Below are positions 26,387 through 36,352 of a stretch of DNA of 64,000 nucleotides, piece by piece. The stretch is from contig DASWNX010000008.1 in assembly GCA_036399055.1 (NCBI GenBank), positions 1 through 64,000 on the forward strand. Direction: 5' to 3'. The DNA is from Jatrophihabitans sp. Lineage in GTDB: Bacteria; Actinomycetota; Actinomycetes; Mycobacteriales; Jatrophihabitantaceae. Below the pieces are notes generated by a model. That model saw only the letters and a program-made list of their open reading frames with translations. It ran no database searches and was not told the DNA's origin. How positions within the stretch are numbered: the stretch's first letter is position 1; every line of letters begins with the position of its first letter. The translations under genes were made by a program, and so were the position numbers.

Positions 26387-28411
26387 GTGAGCATCAACGC
26401 CGATTCCCTCTTCGATCGACTCGAGCCTCTGCTGACCCAGGTGAGCAAGCCGATTCAGTACGTCGGCGGCGAGCTGAACGCCCGCACCAAGGACTGGGAC
26501 GCCGCCAGCGTCCGGTGGGCGTTGATGTACCCCGACGCCTACGAGGTCGGCCTTCCCAACCAGGGCGTGCAGATCTTGTACGAGGTGCTCAACGAGCGGG
26601 CCGACGCGCTGGCCGAGCGGACCTACGCGGTCTGGCCGGATTTAGAGAGATTGCTGAAGCTGCACGGGTTACCCCAGTTCACCGTCGACGGGCACCGCCC
26701 GGTCGGCGCCTTCGACGTGCTGGGCATCTCGTTCTCCACCGAGCTCGGCTACACCAACATGCTGACCGCGCTGGACCTGGCCGGCATCCCGCTGCACGCC
26801 GCTGACCGAGACGACAGCCACCCGATCGTGCTCGCCGGCGGGCACGCCGCGTTCAACCCCGAGCCGATCGCGCAGTTCATCGACGCGGCGGTGCTCGGCG
26901 ACGGCGAGCAGGTGGTCGGGGCCATCACCGACGTGATCGCAGCCTTCAAGGCCGAGGGGTCACCCGGCGGCCGGGACGAGCTGCTGACCCGGCTGGCCGA
27001 GACCGGCGGGGTGTACGTCCCGCGCTTCTACGACGTCGGCTACTTCCCCGCCGACGGCGCTCCGAATGCCGGCCAGCTGGCCTGGGTGCGGCCCAACCGC
27101 GACCGCGTCCCGGACCGGGTGAGCAAGCACACCGTGATGGACCTGGACGCCTGGCCCTATCCCAAGACGCCGCTGGTGCCCATGGCCGAGTCGGTGCACG
27201 AGCGGATGTCGGTGGAGATCTTCCGCGGCTGCACCCGTGGTTGCCGGTTCTGCCAGGCGGGCATGATCACCCGCCCCGTCCGGGAGCGCTCGGTCCAGGG
27301 GATCGGCCAGATGGTCGAGGCGGGCCTGAACGCCACCGGCTTCGAAGAGGTCGGCCTGCTCTCGCTGTCCAGCGCCGACCACTCCGAGATCGGGCCGCTG
27401 GCCAAGCAACTGGCCGATCGCTACGCCGACTCGAAGGTCTCGCTGTCTCTGCCCTCCACCCGGGTCGACGCCTTCAACATCGACCTGGCGAACGAGTTCT
27501 CGCGCAACGGCCGGCGCTCGGGGTTGACCTTCGCCCCTGAGGGCGGGTCCGAGCGGCTGCGCCGGGTGATCAACAAGATGGTCAGCCAGCAGGATCTGAT
27601 CAACACCGTCACCGCCGCCTACTCCCAGGGCTGGCGCCAGGTGAAGCTCTACTTCATGTGCGGGCTGCCGACCGAGACCGACGAGGACGTCCTGGAGATC
27701 GCCACCATGGCCCAGGACGTCATCCGGGCCGGCCGGCAGGCCACTGGCTCGCGCGACATCAAGGCCACCGTCTCCATCGGCGGCTTCGTGCCCAAGCCGC
27801 ACACCCCGTTCCAGTGGGCCGCGCAGGCCGCGCCCGAGGTCATCGACGAGCGGCTGCGCAAGCTGCGCGCGGCGATCAACTCCGACCGCTCGCTGGGCCG
27901 CAACATCGGCATGCGCTATCACGACGGGCAGCCCTCGTTGATCGAGGGACTGCTCTCGCGCGGAGACCGCCGGGTCGGCGCGGTCATCGAGCAGGTCTGG
28001 CGTGACGGGGCGCGATTCGACGGCTGGAGCGAGCACTTCTCCTACGCCCGCTGGATCGCCGCGGCCGACGCGGCGCTGTCACCGGTCGGCGTGTCGATCG
28101 AGTTCTTCACCACCCGGGAGCGCTTCGCCGACGAGGTGCTGCCCTGGGACCACCTGGACTCCGGCCTGGACAAGCAATGGCTGTGGGACGACTGGCAGGA
28201 CGCGCTGACCGGCTACGAGCAGGACGACTGCCGGTGGACGCCCTGCTTCGACTGCGGTGTCTGCCCCACCATGGGCACCGACATCCAGATCGGGCCCACC
28301 GGCAAGACGTTGCTGCCGCTGGTCGCCAAGACCCCGCTGCTGGCCCGGTCGGCGGATCCGGCGCCGCCGGTCACGCCGTCGCCGGCCGTCTCCTCGCCGG
28401 TCCGAGGCTGA
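26387..28411 (+). CDS. B12-binding radical SAM protein, TIGR03960 family
   Basis: A 674-aa radical SAM enzyme. A cobalamin-binding-like domain (about residues 60-200) precedes the SAM core, whose 4Fe-4S motif is CTRGCRFC (about residue 282, CxxxCxxC). The C-terminal segment contains a cysteine cluster CFDCGVC, possibly a second cluster site. GTG 26387 fits the family N-terminus; a GTG six bases upstream is equally possible. It is always paired with the TIGR03936 gene, here 7 bp downstream, and together they precede the RNase E gene in many actinobacteria. The reaction is not known to me. Confidence 0.92.
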   Translation: MSINADSLFDRLEPLLTQVSKPIQYVGGELNARTKDWDAASVRWALMYPDAYEVGLPNQGVQILYEVLNERADALAERTYAVWPDLERLLKLHGLPQFTVDGHRPVGAFDVLGISFSTELGYTNMLTALDLAGIPLHAADRDDSHPIVLAGGHAAFNPEPIAQFIDAAVLGDGEQVVGAITDVIAAFKAEGSPGGRDELLTRLAETGGVYVPRFYDVGYFPADGAPNAGQLAWVRPNRDRVPDRVSKHTVMDLDAWPYPKTPLVPMAESVHERMSVEIFRGCTRGCRFCQAGMITRPVRERSVQGIGQMVEAGLNATGFEEVGLLSLSSADHSEIGPLAKQLADRYADSKVSLSLPSTRVDAFNIDLANEFSRNGRRSGLTFAPEGGSERLRRVINKMVSQQDLINTVTAAYSQGWRQVKLYFMCGLPTETDEDVLEIATMAQDVIRAGRQATGSRDIKATVSIGGFVPKPHTPFQWAAQAAPEVIDERLRKLRAAINSDRSLGRNIGMRYHDGQPSLIEGLLSRGDRRVGAVIEQVWRDGARFDGWSEHFSYARWIAAADAALSPVGVSIEFFTTRERFADEVLPWDHLDSGLDKQWLWDDWQDALTGYEQDDCRWTPCFDCGVCPTMGTDIQIGPTGKTLLPLVAKTPLLARSADPAPPVTPSPAVSSPVRG

Positions 28412-28418
28412 GCCCGCA

Positions 28419-29189
28419 GTGGCGCGCAGGCTTCCCGAAGGCCCGGCGCACGTCGCGCCGGTGCAGCGAATCCGGCTGCAGTACGCCAAGCGAGGGCGGC
28501 TGAGATTCTGCTCGCACCGGGACTTCGCCCGTGCCTTCGAGCGCTCGCTGCGCCGGGCCGAGGTCCCGATGGCCTACTCGGCCGGCTTCCACCCGCACCC
28601 CAAGATCAGCTACGTCGGAGCGGCGCCGACCGGCGTGGGCTCAGAGGCGGAGTACCTGGAGATCGCGCTGGCCCGGCGCTGTGAGCCCGAGGACGTCCGG
28701 GCGGCGCTGGACGCGGTGTTGCCCGACGGCCTGGACATCCTGCGCGCGGTCGACGTCGAAGACTGCCGTCCCGGGTCGCTGGCCGAGCACATGCAGGCAT
28801 CGGTCTGGCAGCTGGAGCTGGCAGCTGATCCGGCGGTGGCCGCCGCCGCGGTGGCGGACCTGCTGGCGAGGGAGTCGGTGCTGGTGGACCGGCTGACCAA
28901 GGACGGCCTGCGCAGCCTGGATGCCCGGGCGCCGATCGTAGCCGCCGAGGTGTCGGCGGAGCCCGAAAATGACACCCGTGCGATACTGAGGGTGGTCGTC
29001 CGTCAGGTCACCCCGACGGTTCGTCCCGACGATGTGCTCACCGCTTTGCGGGCCGTCGCCGGTTTCGCCCCGTCGCAGCCCCCTCGGGCCACCCGGCTGG
29101 CGCAGGGACCGGTCGATGACGCGGGACTGGTGACAGATCCGTTGTGCAGTACCGAGCTGTCGGCCAGCCGAGCAGCTAACGAGCACTGA
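28419..29189 (+). CDS. TIGR03936 (DUF2344) radical-SAM-associated protein
   Basis: A 256-aa protein of the DUF2344/TIGR03936 family. Recognisable N-terminus: RLRFCSHRDFARAFERSLRRAEVPMAYSAGFHPHPKISY. It is the obligate neighbour of the TIGR03960 radical SAM gene, which in some phyla is fused to it, so it probably supplies substrate binding for that enzyme. GTG 28419 was selected; the open frame reads further upstream inside the radical-SAM gene. Possible involvement in tRNA or RNA modification is speculation from the rne context. Confidence 0.9.
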   Translation: MARRLPEGPAHVAPVQRIRLQYAKRGRLRFCSHRDFARAFERSLRRAEVPMAYSAGFHPHPKISYVGAAPTGVGSEAEYLEIALARRCEPEDVRAALDAVLPDGLDILRAVDVEDCRPGSLAEHMQASVWQLELAADPAVAAAAVADLLARESVLVDRLTKDGLRSLDARAPIVAAEVSAEPENDTRAILRVVVRQVTPTVRPDDVLTALRAVAGFAPSQPPRATRLAQGPVDDAGLVTDPLCSTELSASRAANEH

Positions 29190-29402
29190 AAGGCCGTCAG
29201 CGATCTGTTGACGGGTTGGACAAACGTTCTGTCCGCACCTGCGGGCAGGGGTGGCACGAGCCGCTCGTTCGCTCCCGCGAACGAGTGAGAAGAAGACTTT
29301 GCGTTCCGCTTGCGGGTGGGACGCCATACCGCCACTGCGCGGCCGAAATACGGCGACAGCCGCACTTTTCGGCCCCGGTGGTGAGACAGGAGCGCCCGAG
29401 CG

Positions 29403-32400
29403 ATGCTCGACAACACGCCCATCGACAACACCCCGACCGAGGATCAGACCGGCGAACCGGCCGCAGCCAAGAAGGCCCCGCGCAAGGCCCCCGCCAAGCG
29501 CGCTCCACGCAAGACCGCCGCCAAGAAGGCGGCGCCGGCTGCGGCCGACCCCACCAGCCCCAGCGAGGCAGCCGCCGGAGCCGACCCCGTCCTGGCTCCT
29601 GCCGCAGGACCGGCGGCAGGCGATCCGACGAGCGCCGCCCCGCAGGAGGCCACCCCGCAGCAGGCTGACGTGGCGCCGGCCGAGGCCGTGGCGCCGAAGA
29701 AGGCCACCCGGGCCCGCAAGGCGCCGGCCAAGAAAGCCACCGGTCGAGCGGCTGCGGCTGCGCCGGACAGCACCACCTCGCCTGACAGCTCGGCTGCGCC
29801 GGACAGCACCACTGCGCCGGACAGCACCACTGCGCCGGACAGCGCGGCTGCGCCGTCGGCTGCCGGTCCGGCGGCAAGCGCAGCGGCGCCCGCCGATCCG
29901 GCGGTGACCGAGTCAGCCGCGGCCCAGCCGGCCGCCGGACCGCCCAAGAGGACTCCCCGCAAGCGGGTCAGCAAGGCCGCCGCCGCGGCTCAGGCGGCAG
30001 CAGAGCAGGAGCCGGTGGACTCCACGGCCGAGGTCCCGGCGCCCGAGGCGTTGCCGGCTGCGCCGGCTCTGGCCGCCCCGGCGGTGCTGTTCCAGCCGCC
30101 CGCCGAAGCGGCGGCGCCTCGCCGTCGACGGGGCGGCAAGCGGGCCCAGGCCGAGCCGGAGGTCGCACCCGAGCCGGAGTCCGACACCGACCCCGACGCG
30201 CTGCTCGACGAGGTGCCGGAGTACTCCGACGTCGACGCTGATCTCGAACCCGAAGATGTCGACGTCGACACCGACGAGCCCACCGGCGAGGCCGATGACG
30301 AGGCCGGCGACGGCTCGCGTCGCCGCCGGCGGCGTGGTCGGCGCGGTCGCGGCAGCCGGTCCGGCGATGTCGCCTCCGAGGCCAGCGGCGAGGCCGAGAC
30401 GCCCGTCGAGGACGAGGACGAGGACGAGCCGGAGGCCGACCACGCTGACGAGGTCGCCGAGGCGGCTCTGTCAGCCAGCGCCCGCCGCCGGCGCCGGCGC
30501 CGGCGCTCCAGTGGCGCCGACGGCGCCGAGGGCGTCGTGTCCGAGGACGACCCGCCCAACACCGTGGTGCACGTGCGCGACAGCCGTTCTGCCGGCGCCG
30601 GGCGCGAGAACAAGGGCGGCGCAGCCGATGACGACGGCGTGCGCGGGGTCAAGGGCTCGACCAGGCTCGAAGCCAAGCGTCAGCGCCGCCGTGACAACCG
30701 CGACACCGGCCGGCGCCGCGCGCCCATCCTGACCGAGGCCGAGTTCCTGGCCCGCCGTGAAGCGGTGGACCGGGTGATGGCAGTGCGCCAGTCCGGTGAC
30801 CGGACCCAGATCGCCGTCCTTGAGGACGACATCCTGGTGGAGCACTACGTGACCCGAGCCAGCGCCAGCAGCGCGGTCGGCAACGTCTACCTCGGCCGGG
30901 TGCAGAACGTGCTGCCGTCGATGGAGGCCGCCTTCGTCGACATCGGCCGCGGTCGCAACGGCGTGCTCTACGCCGGCGAGGTCAACTGGGACGTCGCCGG
31001 GCTGGAAGGCAAGTCCCGCTCGATCGAGAACGCGCTCAACGCCGGTGACATGGTGCTGGTGCAGGTGACCAAGGACCCGATCGGCCACAAGGGCGCCCGG
31101 CTGACCAGCCAGATCTCACTGCCCGGGCGGTTCGTGGTCTACGTCCCCGGCGGCGGCATGACCGGCATCAGCCGCAAGCTTCCCGATGTCGAGCGCAGCC
31201 GGCTCAAGGCGATCCTGAAGAAGGTGGTGCCCGACGAGGCCGGTGTGATCGTCCGCACCGCGGCTGAAGGCGCCTCCGAGCAGGATCTGATCAGTGACGT
31301 TGAGCGGCTGAAGAACGAGTGGGAGTCGATCACCGCCAAGTCGGCCAAGGCCAGGCAGTCCTCCGAAGGGCCGTCCCTGCTGCACGGCGAGCCCGACCTG
31401 GCGATCCGAGTGGTCCGTGACATCTTCAACGACGACTTCAAGAAGCTGGTGGTCGCCGGGGCCGAGACCCACCGCACCATCAGCGACTACGTCGGCGACA
31501 TCGCCCCCGAGCTGGCCGACCGGATCTCCCGGCACACGGGCGAGTCCGACCTGTTCCGCGAGCTGCGGGTGGACGAGCAGCTGGCCAAGGCCCTGGACCG
31601 CAAGGTGTGGCTGCCCTCGGGCGGCTCGTTGGTGATCGACCGCACCGAGGCGATGACCGTGGTGGACGTCAACACCGGCAAGTACACCGGCTCCGGCGGC
31701 AACCTGGAGCAGACCGTCACCCGCAACAACCTCGAAGCGGCCGAGGAGATCGTTCGGCAGCTGCGGCTGCGTGACATCGGCGGCATCGTGGTGATCGACT
31801 TCATCGACATGGTGCTGGAGAGCAACCGCGACCTGGTGCTGCGCCGGCTCACCGAGTGCCTGGGACGCGACCGCACCAAGCACCAGGTCGCCGAGGTGAC
31901 CTCGCTGGGTCTGGTGCAGATGACCCGCAAGCGGGTCGGCGAGGGGTTGCTGGAGGCCTTCAGCGAGCCCTGCTCGGTGTGCAACGGCCGGGGACTGGTC
32001 GTGCACATGGACGCCGTGGACCGAAAGGCCGGTGGGTCAAACGGCTCCGGCGCACAAGCGTCGACGCCTGCTCCCTCGACCGAAGAGGACCGGCCCAGCC
32101 GGGGCCGCCGCAGCCGCAAGGCTGTCAAGGCCGAGCAGCCGGCGCCGCCGCAGCCCGATCCCGCCGAACTCGCCGCCGAGGCCGAGAAGCGTCGGGCGGC
32201 GGCCAGCGCGGTGGCCGCGATCGCGGCGGCCACCAACCACCACGACGACGCTGCCGGCGCCCGGGCGGTTGACGGCGAGCCGGCTCAGCGGGCCGGCCGG
32301 CGCGCCCAGTCCTCGACCAGCGAGCCGGCCTCTGCGGTGACCGAGCCGCAGGCCGCGCCGACCGAGCAGGCTCACCAGCCGGCCCCGGCCGCCGCGCCTG

Positions 32401-32582
32401 GTCGGTCCCGGACCGGCAGGGCGGTGCGGGAACCAAGCGTCGAGCAGCCTGACACCGCATCGTCGGCGTCAGAACCAAGCGCCCAGCAGTCCGACACCGC
32501 ACCACCGGCGCGTCCGCGTCGGCGGCGGGCAGCGAGCCGGCCCGCCGGCCCGCCGGTGCCGGTCAGCGTCAGCGAGGGGTAG
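29403..32582 (+). CDS. rne: Ribonuclease E/G family protein
   Basis: A 1059-aa RNase E/G. The first about 430 residues are Ala/Lys/Pro-rich low complexity, with basic AKKAPRKAP and acidic stretches that probably bind RNA or partners. The catalytic part follows: S1 domain near 475-540 (LGRVQNVLPSMEAAFVDIG), DNase I-like subdomain with the metal aspartates in VVDVNTGKYTG (about 752) and VVIDFIDM (about 798), and the zinc-link CSVCNGRG (about 857). A second disordered tail of about 200 residues closes it. The catalytic core in the middle of two disordered arms is the actinobacterial layout. It initiates mRNA decay and rRNA processing. Confidence 0.95.
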   Translation: MLDNTPIDNTPTEDQTGEPAAAKKAPRKAPAKRAPRKTAAKKAAPAAADPTSPSEAAAGADPVLAPAAGPAAGDPTSAAPQEATPQQADVAPAEAVAPKKATRARKAPAKKATGRAAAAAPDSTTSPDSSAAPDSTTAPDSTTAPDSAAAPSAAGPAASAAAPADPAVTESAAAQPAAGPPKRTPRKRVSKAAAAAQAAAEQEPVDSTAEVPAPEALPAAPALAAPAVLFQPPAEAAAPRRRRGGKRAQAEPEVAPEPESDTDPDALLDEVPEYSDVDADLEPEDVDVDTDEPTGEADDEAGDGSRRRRRRGRRGRGSRSGDVASEASGEAETPVEDEDEDEPEADHADEVAEAALSASARRRRRRRRSSGADGAEGVVSEDDPPNTVVHVRDSRSAGAGRENKGGAADDDGVRGVKGSTRLEAKRQRRRDNRDTGRRRAPILTEAEFLARREAVDRVMAVRQSGDRTQIAVLEDDILVEHYVTRASASSAVGNVYLGRVQNVLPSMEAAFVDIGRGRNGVLYAGEVNWDVAGLEGKSRSIENALNAGDMVLVQVTKDPIGHKGARLTSQISLPGRFVVYVPGGGMTGISRKLPDVERSRLKAILKKVVPDEAGVIVRTAAEGASEQDLISDVERLKNEWESITAKSAKARQSSEGPSLLHGEPDLAIRVVRDIFNDDFKKLVVAGAETHRTISDYVGDIAPELADRISRHTGESDLFRELRVDEQLAKALDRKVWLPSGGSLVIDRTEAMTVVDVNTGKYTGSGGNLEQTVTRNNLEAAEEIVRQLRLRDIGGIVVIDFIDMVLESNRDLVLRRLTECLGRDRTKHQVAEVTSLGLVQMTRKRVGEGLLEAFSEPCSVCNGRGLVVHMDAVDRKAGGSNGSGAQASTPAPSTEEDRPSRGRRSRKAVKAEQPAPPQPDPAELAAEAEKRRAAASAVAAIAAATNHHDDAAGARAVDGEPAQRAGRRAQSSTSEPASAVTEPQAAPTEQAHQPAPAAAPGRSRTGRAVREPSVEQPDTASSASEPSAQQSDTAPPARPRRRRAASRPAGPPVPVSVSEG
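29763..29854 (+). repeat. 18-bp tandem repeat in RNase E N-terminal arm
   Basis: About five degenerate copies of CCGGACAGCACCACTGCG encode APDSTT-type hexapeptides within the low-complexity arm. Confidence 0.7.
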
Positions 32583-32587
32583 CCGCT

Positions 32588-32617
32588 TTGCCTGTGGGGC
32601 CGCCGTAGGCGTAATCT
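32588..32617 (+). promoter_or_regulatory. Candidate promoter for rplU-rpmA
   Basis: TTGCCT (32588-32593) and TAATCT (32612-32617) with an 18-nt spacer lie just past the rne stop. They precede a hairpin-containing leader of about 140 bp before rplU. Confidence 0.45.
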
Positions 32618-32624
32618 GTACAAC

Positions 32625-32647
32625 GGCCCACAGCTTGGCGGTGGGCC
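32625..32647 (+). other. Leader hairpin upstream of rplU
   Basis: Perfect 7-bp stem GGCCCAC/GTGGGCC with a 9-nt loop, followed by CTTCTGG. If the promoter at 32588-32617 is right, it lies at the very 5' end of the L21 leader RNA, the place of an autoregulatory r-protein site. It could equally terminate rne transcription. Confidence 0.4.
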
Positions 32648-32763
32648 CTTCTGGTGTGACGCCGTCCCTGAGGCGGCTGACCAAGCACCCGCAGGCACAG
32701 CAAAGCTGGAAACCCTAGACAAGCCCGAGACTTCGATAGCTGTTCGACAGGAGTGAATTCGCG

Positions 32764-33081
32764 ATGTACGCCATCGTCAAGACCGGCGGCAAGCAGTACC
32801 GGGTCGCCGTAGGTGACGTCGTGACGGTCGAGAAGCTGGACCTGGCCCCTGGGGCCAGCGTCGCGCTTCCCGCGATCCTGCTGGTCGACGGCGAGGACGT
32901 GACCACCGACGCGACCGAGCTGGCCGCCGTCTCGGTCACCGGAGAGATCCTCGGCCAGGTCAAGGGCCCGAAGATCAAGATCCACAAGTTCAAGAACAAG
33001 ACCGGCTACCACAAGCGCATCGGCCACCGCCAGAAGCTGTCGCAGGTCAAGGTCACCGGTATCGAGAGCGGAAAGAAGTAG
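32764..33081 (+). CDS. rplU: 50S ribosomal protein L21
   Basis: A 105-aa L21, full length. It has the family start [14 protein letters not shown], the signature [16 protein letters not shown] and a basic C-terminus that contacts 23S rRNA. CAGGAG lies 9 nt before the ATG. It forms a two-gene operon with rpmA, 4 bp downstream. Confidence 0.98.
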   Translation: MYAIVKTGGKQYRVAVGDVVTVEKLDLAPGASVALPAILLVDGEDVTTDATELAAVSVTGEILGQVKGPKIKIHKFKNKTGYHKRIGHRQKLSQVKVTGIESGKK

Positions 33082-33085
33082 AGCC

Positions 33086-33343
33086 ATGGCACACAAGAAG
33101 GGCGCATCCAGCTCCCGCAACGGCCGCGATTCCCACGCCCAGCGACTGGGGGTCAAGCGCTTCGGCGGCCAGCTCGTCAGCGCCGGTGAGATCCTCGTCC
33201 GCCAGCGCGGCACCAAGTTCCACCCCGGCGACCTCGTCGGACGCGGTGGTGACGACACCCTGTTCGCCCTCGCCGCGGGCAACGTGCTCTTCGGCAGCCG
33301 TCGCGGCCGCAAGACCGTCAACATCGTGCCGGTCGAGATGTAG
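33086..33343 (+). CDS. rpmA: 50S ribosomal protein L27
   Basis: An 85-aa L27 with the canonical [17 protein letters not shown]-terminus that reaches the peptidyl transferase centre, then the conserved GVKRFGGQ and [10 protein letters not shown]. It has no cleavable Firmicutes-type N-terminal extension. A terminator-like hairpin follows 27 bp after the stop. Confidence 0.98.
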   Translation: MAHKKGASSSRNGRDSHAQRLGVKRFGGQLVSAGEILVRQRGTKFHPGDLVGRGGDDTLFALAAGNVLFGSRRGRKTVNIVPVEM

Positions 33344-33370
33344 CCTCCAAGTTCAGTCGTCTCACCGCTG

Positions 33371-33400
33371 GAGCGGGCACCGGGATTCCGGCGCCCGCTC
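33371..33400 (+). terminator. Terminator hairpin after rpmA
   Basis: Perfect 8-bp stem GAGCGGGC/GCCCGCTC with a further CCGG/CCGG pairing possible in the loop, followed by TTGG. Separates rplU-rpmA from obgE. Confidence 0.65.
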
Positions 33401-33403
33401 TTG

Positions 33404-33437
33404 GCGTTACAGCCGGTGAAGCGTTACAGCCGGTGAA
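33404..33437 (+). repeat. Perfect 17-bp tandem duplication
   Basis: GCGTTACAGCCGGTGAA occurs twice back to back in the rpmA-obgE interval, directly after the terminator. No function is evident. Confidence 0.85.
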
Positions 33438-33519
33438 CCAGTTCCGTCAGCACCAGCCCAGTCAGAGGCCCGATCACAGGCGCCTCGGTCGTTGAGAGTC
33501 GTCAAGAGAAGAGAGCACC

Positions 33520-34983
33520 GTGGTTAATTTCGTAGACCGGGTGGTGCTGCACGTCACCGCGGGAAACGGCGGGCATGGCTGCGCCTCGGTGCACCGGGAG
33601 AAGTTCAAGCCACTCGGCGGGCCGGACGGTGGCAACGGCGGCCGGGGTGGTGACGTCGTGCTGGTGGTGGACCCGCAGGCGCACACCCTGCTCGACTTTC
33701 ACCACCACCCGCACCAAAAGGCCGGCAACGGCCGGCCCGGCGCCGGAAAGCACCGCAGCGGCGCCGACGGCGAGGACCTGGTGCTCGCGGTGCCCAACGG
33801 CACCGTCGTGCACGCCGCCGATGGCAGCGTGCTGGCCGACCTGACCGGTGCGGGCAACCGCTATGTGGTGGCCCGCGGCGGCCGGGCCGGGCTGGGCAAC
33901 GCCGCGCTGGCCTCGACGCGGCGCAAGGCGCCCGGCTTCGCCCTGCTCGGTGAGCCGGGGGAGGCCTTCGACGTCGTCCTGGAGCTGAAGTCGATGGCCG
34001 AGGTCGGCCTGGTCGGCTTTCCCTCGGCCGGCAAGTCCTCGCTGATCGCGGCGGTCTCCGCGGCCCGGCCCAAGATCGCTGACTACCCGTTCACCACCCT
34101 GGTGCCCAACCTCGGGGTGGTCAGCGCCGGTGACACCACCTTCACCATCGCCGACGTGCCCGGCCTGATCCCCGGCGCCGCCCAGGGCAAGGGCCTGGGG
34201 CTGGACTTCTTGCGCCATGTCGAGCGGTGCGCGGTGCTGCTGCACGTGCTGGACTGCGCGACGCTGGACCCTGGCCGGGACCCGATCAGCGACCTGGAGG
34301 CGATCGAGGAGGAGCTGGCGCAGTACGAGTCCAGCCTCGGCGACCTGCTGGACCGGCCCCGGCTGGTGGCGCTGAACAAGGTCGACGTCCCGGAGGCCCG
34401 CGAGCTGGCCGAGTTCGTCACCGAGGAGCTGACCGGACGGGGATACCGGGTCTTTCCGATCTCCGCGGTGTCACATGCCGGCCTGCGGGAGCTGACCTTC
34501 GCGCTGGCCGGGCTGGTCGAGCAGTTCCGCGCCGACCAGGACGCCATCGCGCCGGCCCGAATCGTGCTCAGCCCGAAGGCGGTCGATGACTCCGGCTTCA
34601 CCGTCGAGCCGGATCCCGACGAGGCCGGCGCGTTCATCGTGCGAGGCAGCAAGCCCGAGCGGTGGGTCCGCCAGACCCAGTTCGACAACGACGAGGCGGT
34701 CGGGTACCTGGCCGACCGGCTGGCCCGGCTCGGCGTCGAGGATCAGCTGGCCAAGCTCGGCGCGATGCCGGGGGCCAGCGTGACGATCCTGGACTACGTC
34801 TTCGACTTCCAGCCCACCGCGGGGATGGCCGACGAGGACTACTCACCGACCCGCCGCGGGACCGACGACCGGTTGGACAACGACGCCCGTCCCAACGCCG
34901 ATGACCGGCTGGCGGCCAAGAAGTCCCGCCGCCAGCATCTGAGCGACGAGGACCTGCTGCTCGAGCGAGCGGTCTCGGAGTAG
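33520..34983 (+). CDS. obgE: GTPase ObgE/CgtA
   Basis: A 487-aa Obg GTPase involved in 50S assembly and stress signalling. The glycine-rich Obg fold occupies residues 1-160. The G domain has P-loop GFPSAGKSS (about 167), switch [12 protein letters not shown]3 DVPGLI, NKVD and the SAVSHAG motif. The OCT domain (about 355-430, [16 protein letters not shown]) is typical of actinobacterial Obg. A charged tail follows. GTG start with AGAGAAGAGAG upstream. proB begins 34 bp after the stop. Confidence 0.96.
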   Translation: MVNFVDRVVLHVTAGNGGHGCASVHREKFKPLGGPDGGNGGRGGDVVLVVDPQAHTLLDFHHHPHQKAGNGRPGAGKHRSGADGEDLVLAVPNGTVVHAADGSVLADLTGAGNRYVVARGGRAGLGNAALASTRRKAPGFALLGEPGEAFDVVLELKSMAEVGLVGFPSAGKSSLIAAVSAARPKIADYPFTTLVPNLGVVSAGDTTFTIADVPGLIPGAAQGKGLGLDFLRHVERCAVLLHVLDCATLDPGRDPISDLEAIEEELAQYESSLGDLLDRPRLVALNKVDVPEARELAEFVTEELTGRGYRVFPISAVSHAGLRELTFALAGLVEQFRADQDAIAPARIVLSPKAVDDSGFTVEPDPDEAGAFIVRGSKPERWVRQTQFDNDEAVGYLADRLARLGVEDQLAKLGAMPGASVTILDYVFDFQPTAGMADEDYSPTRRGTDDRLDNDARPNADDRLAAKKSRRQHLSDEDLLLERAVSE

Positions 34984-35017
34984 CCATGGACGGCGGGACT
35001 TCGATGAGCGGCGCGCG

Positions 35018-36124
35018 ATGAGCAAGGCGCCGGACGGCAGGGCCGCGATCGCCGCCGCGGCACTCACTGTGGTCAAGGTCGGCTCGTCCTCGCTGACCTA
35101 CCGCGGCCGGTTGCGCGACAGCCGGCTGAGCGCCCTGGTCGAGGCTTTGGCCGCCCGGCGGGCCGCCGGTCAGCAGGTGGTGCTGGTCTCCTCCGGGGCG
35201 ATCGCGGCGGGCCTGGCGCCGTTGGGGCTGACCACCCGCCCGCGTGACCTGGCCACCCAGCAGGCCGCCGCCAGCGTCGGGCAGCTGCTGCTGGCCGAGC
35301 GCTACGCCGCAGCCTTCGCCCGGCACGGCCTGACCGTCGGCCAGGTGCTGCTGACGGCTGAGGACCTGCACCGGCGCAGCTCGTACCGCAACGCGGTGCG
35401 CACCCTGGAGCGGCTGCTGGCACTCGGGGTGATCCCGATCGTGAACGAGAACGACACCGTGGCCACGCATGAGATCCGCTTCGGCGACAACGACCGGCTC
35501 GCGGCGCTGGTCGCGCACCTGGTGCGCGCGGACGCCTTGGTGCTGCTGTCCGACATCGACGGCCTCTACACCGCTGACCCCCGCAAGCCCGGCGCGGTGC
35601 TGGTCCCGGAGGTCACCGGGCCCGCGGAGCTGGCCACGGTGCGGATCGGCGGCGCCGGGTCCGGTGTCGGCACCGGCGGCATGTCCACCAAGATCGAGGC
35701 GGCGCTGATCGCAGGCGGGGCCGGCGTGGAGGTGCTGCTGTCGCACGCCAATGCCGTCGATGACGCGCTCGCCGGGCGCGGCGGCACCTATTTCGCGCCG
35801 CTCGGGCATCGCACCGCCTCACGACTGCTGTGGCTGCGCCATGCCACCACCCCGCGTGGCCGGCTGCTGCTGGACGCCGGCGCCGTGACCGCGGTGGTGC
35901 GCAACCGGGCGTCCTTGCTGCTGGCCGGCATCACCTCGGTGACCGGCGACTTCGCGGCCGGTGACGCGGTGGAGCTGGCTGATCCGACCGGCACGGTGGT
36001 GGCCCGCGGGCTGGTGGCCTTCGAGAGCGAGGAGCTGCCCGAGCTGCTCGGCAAGTCCACTCGGGACCTGCCCGCGGACCTGCGCCGTGAGGTCGTCCAC
36101 CGTGACGACCTGATCGTCCTGTAG
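35018..36124 (+). CDS. proB: Glutamate 5-kinase
   Basis: A 368-aa enzyme phosphorylating glutamate in the first step of proline synthesis. The amino-acid-kinase domain (KVGSSSLT, SSGAIAAG, NENDTV, FGDNDRLAA, the TGGMSTK motif) is followed by a C-terminal PUA domain (about 280-360). proA, the usual next gene, is absent here; a protease gene follows instead. A hairpin sits 22 bp after the stop. Confidence 0.96.
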   Translation: MSKAPDGRAAIAAAALTVVKVGSSSLTYRGRLRDSRLSALVEALAARRAAGQQVVLVSSGAIAAGLAPLGLTTRPRDLATQQAAASVGQLLLAERYAAAFARHGLTVGQVLLTAEDLHRRSSYRNAVRTLERLLALGVIPIVNENDTVATHEIRFGDNDRLAALVAHLVRADALVLLSDIDGLYTADPRKPGAVLVPEVTGPAELATVRIGGAGSGVGTGGMSTKIEAALIAGGAGVEVLLSHANAVDDALAGRGGTYFAPLGHRTASRLLWLRHATTPRGRLLLDAGAVTAVVRNRASLLLAGITSVTGDFAAGDAVELADPTGTVVARGLVAFESEELPELLGKSTRDLPADLRREVVHRDDLIVL

Positions 36125-36145
36125 GCATCGAGCACGGACCGAGCC

Positions 36146-36173
36146 GGCAGCCGCCGGCCGGCGCGCGGCTGCC
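36146..36173 (+). terminator. Hairpin after proB
   Basis: Perfect 9-bp stem GGCAGCCGC/GCGGCTGCC with a 10-nt GC loop that is itself nearly self-complementary. No T-run. Confidence 0.55.
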
Positions 36174-36352
36174 AGCGGCGCATGCGAAATCGATGTTGTA
36201 TTCCAGCGGGCTGGCCGATCCGGCTCTGGACACGGCCGATGGCCGGTGTTGCAATGAATCACCAGTGCTTTGCCAACGATTCACCCAGCCCCTAACCCCG
36301 GGGCTAAGGCAACGTTCCCAGGTCATCACAACGAAGCGCAGAAGGGCATTCC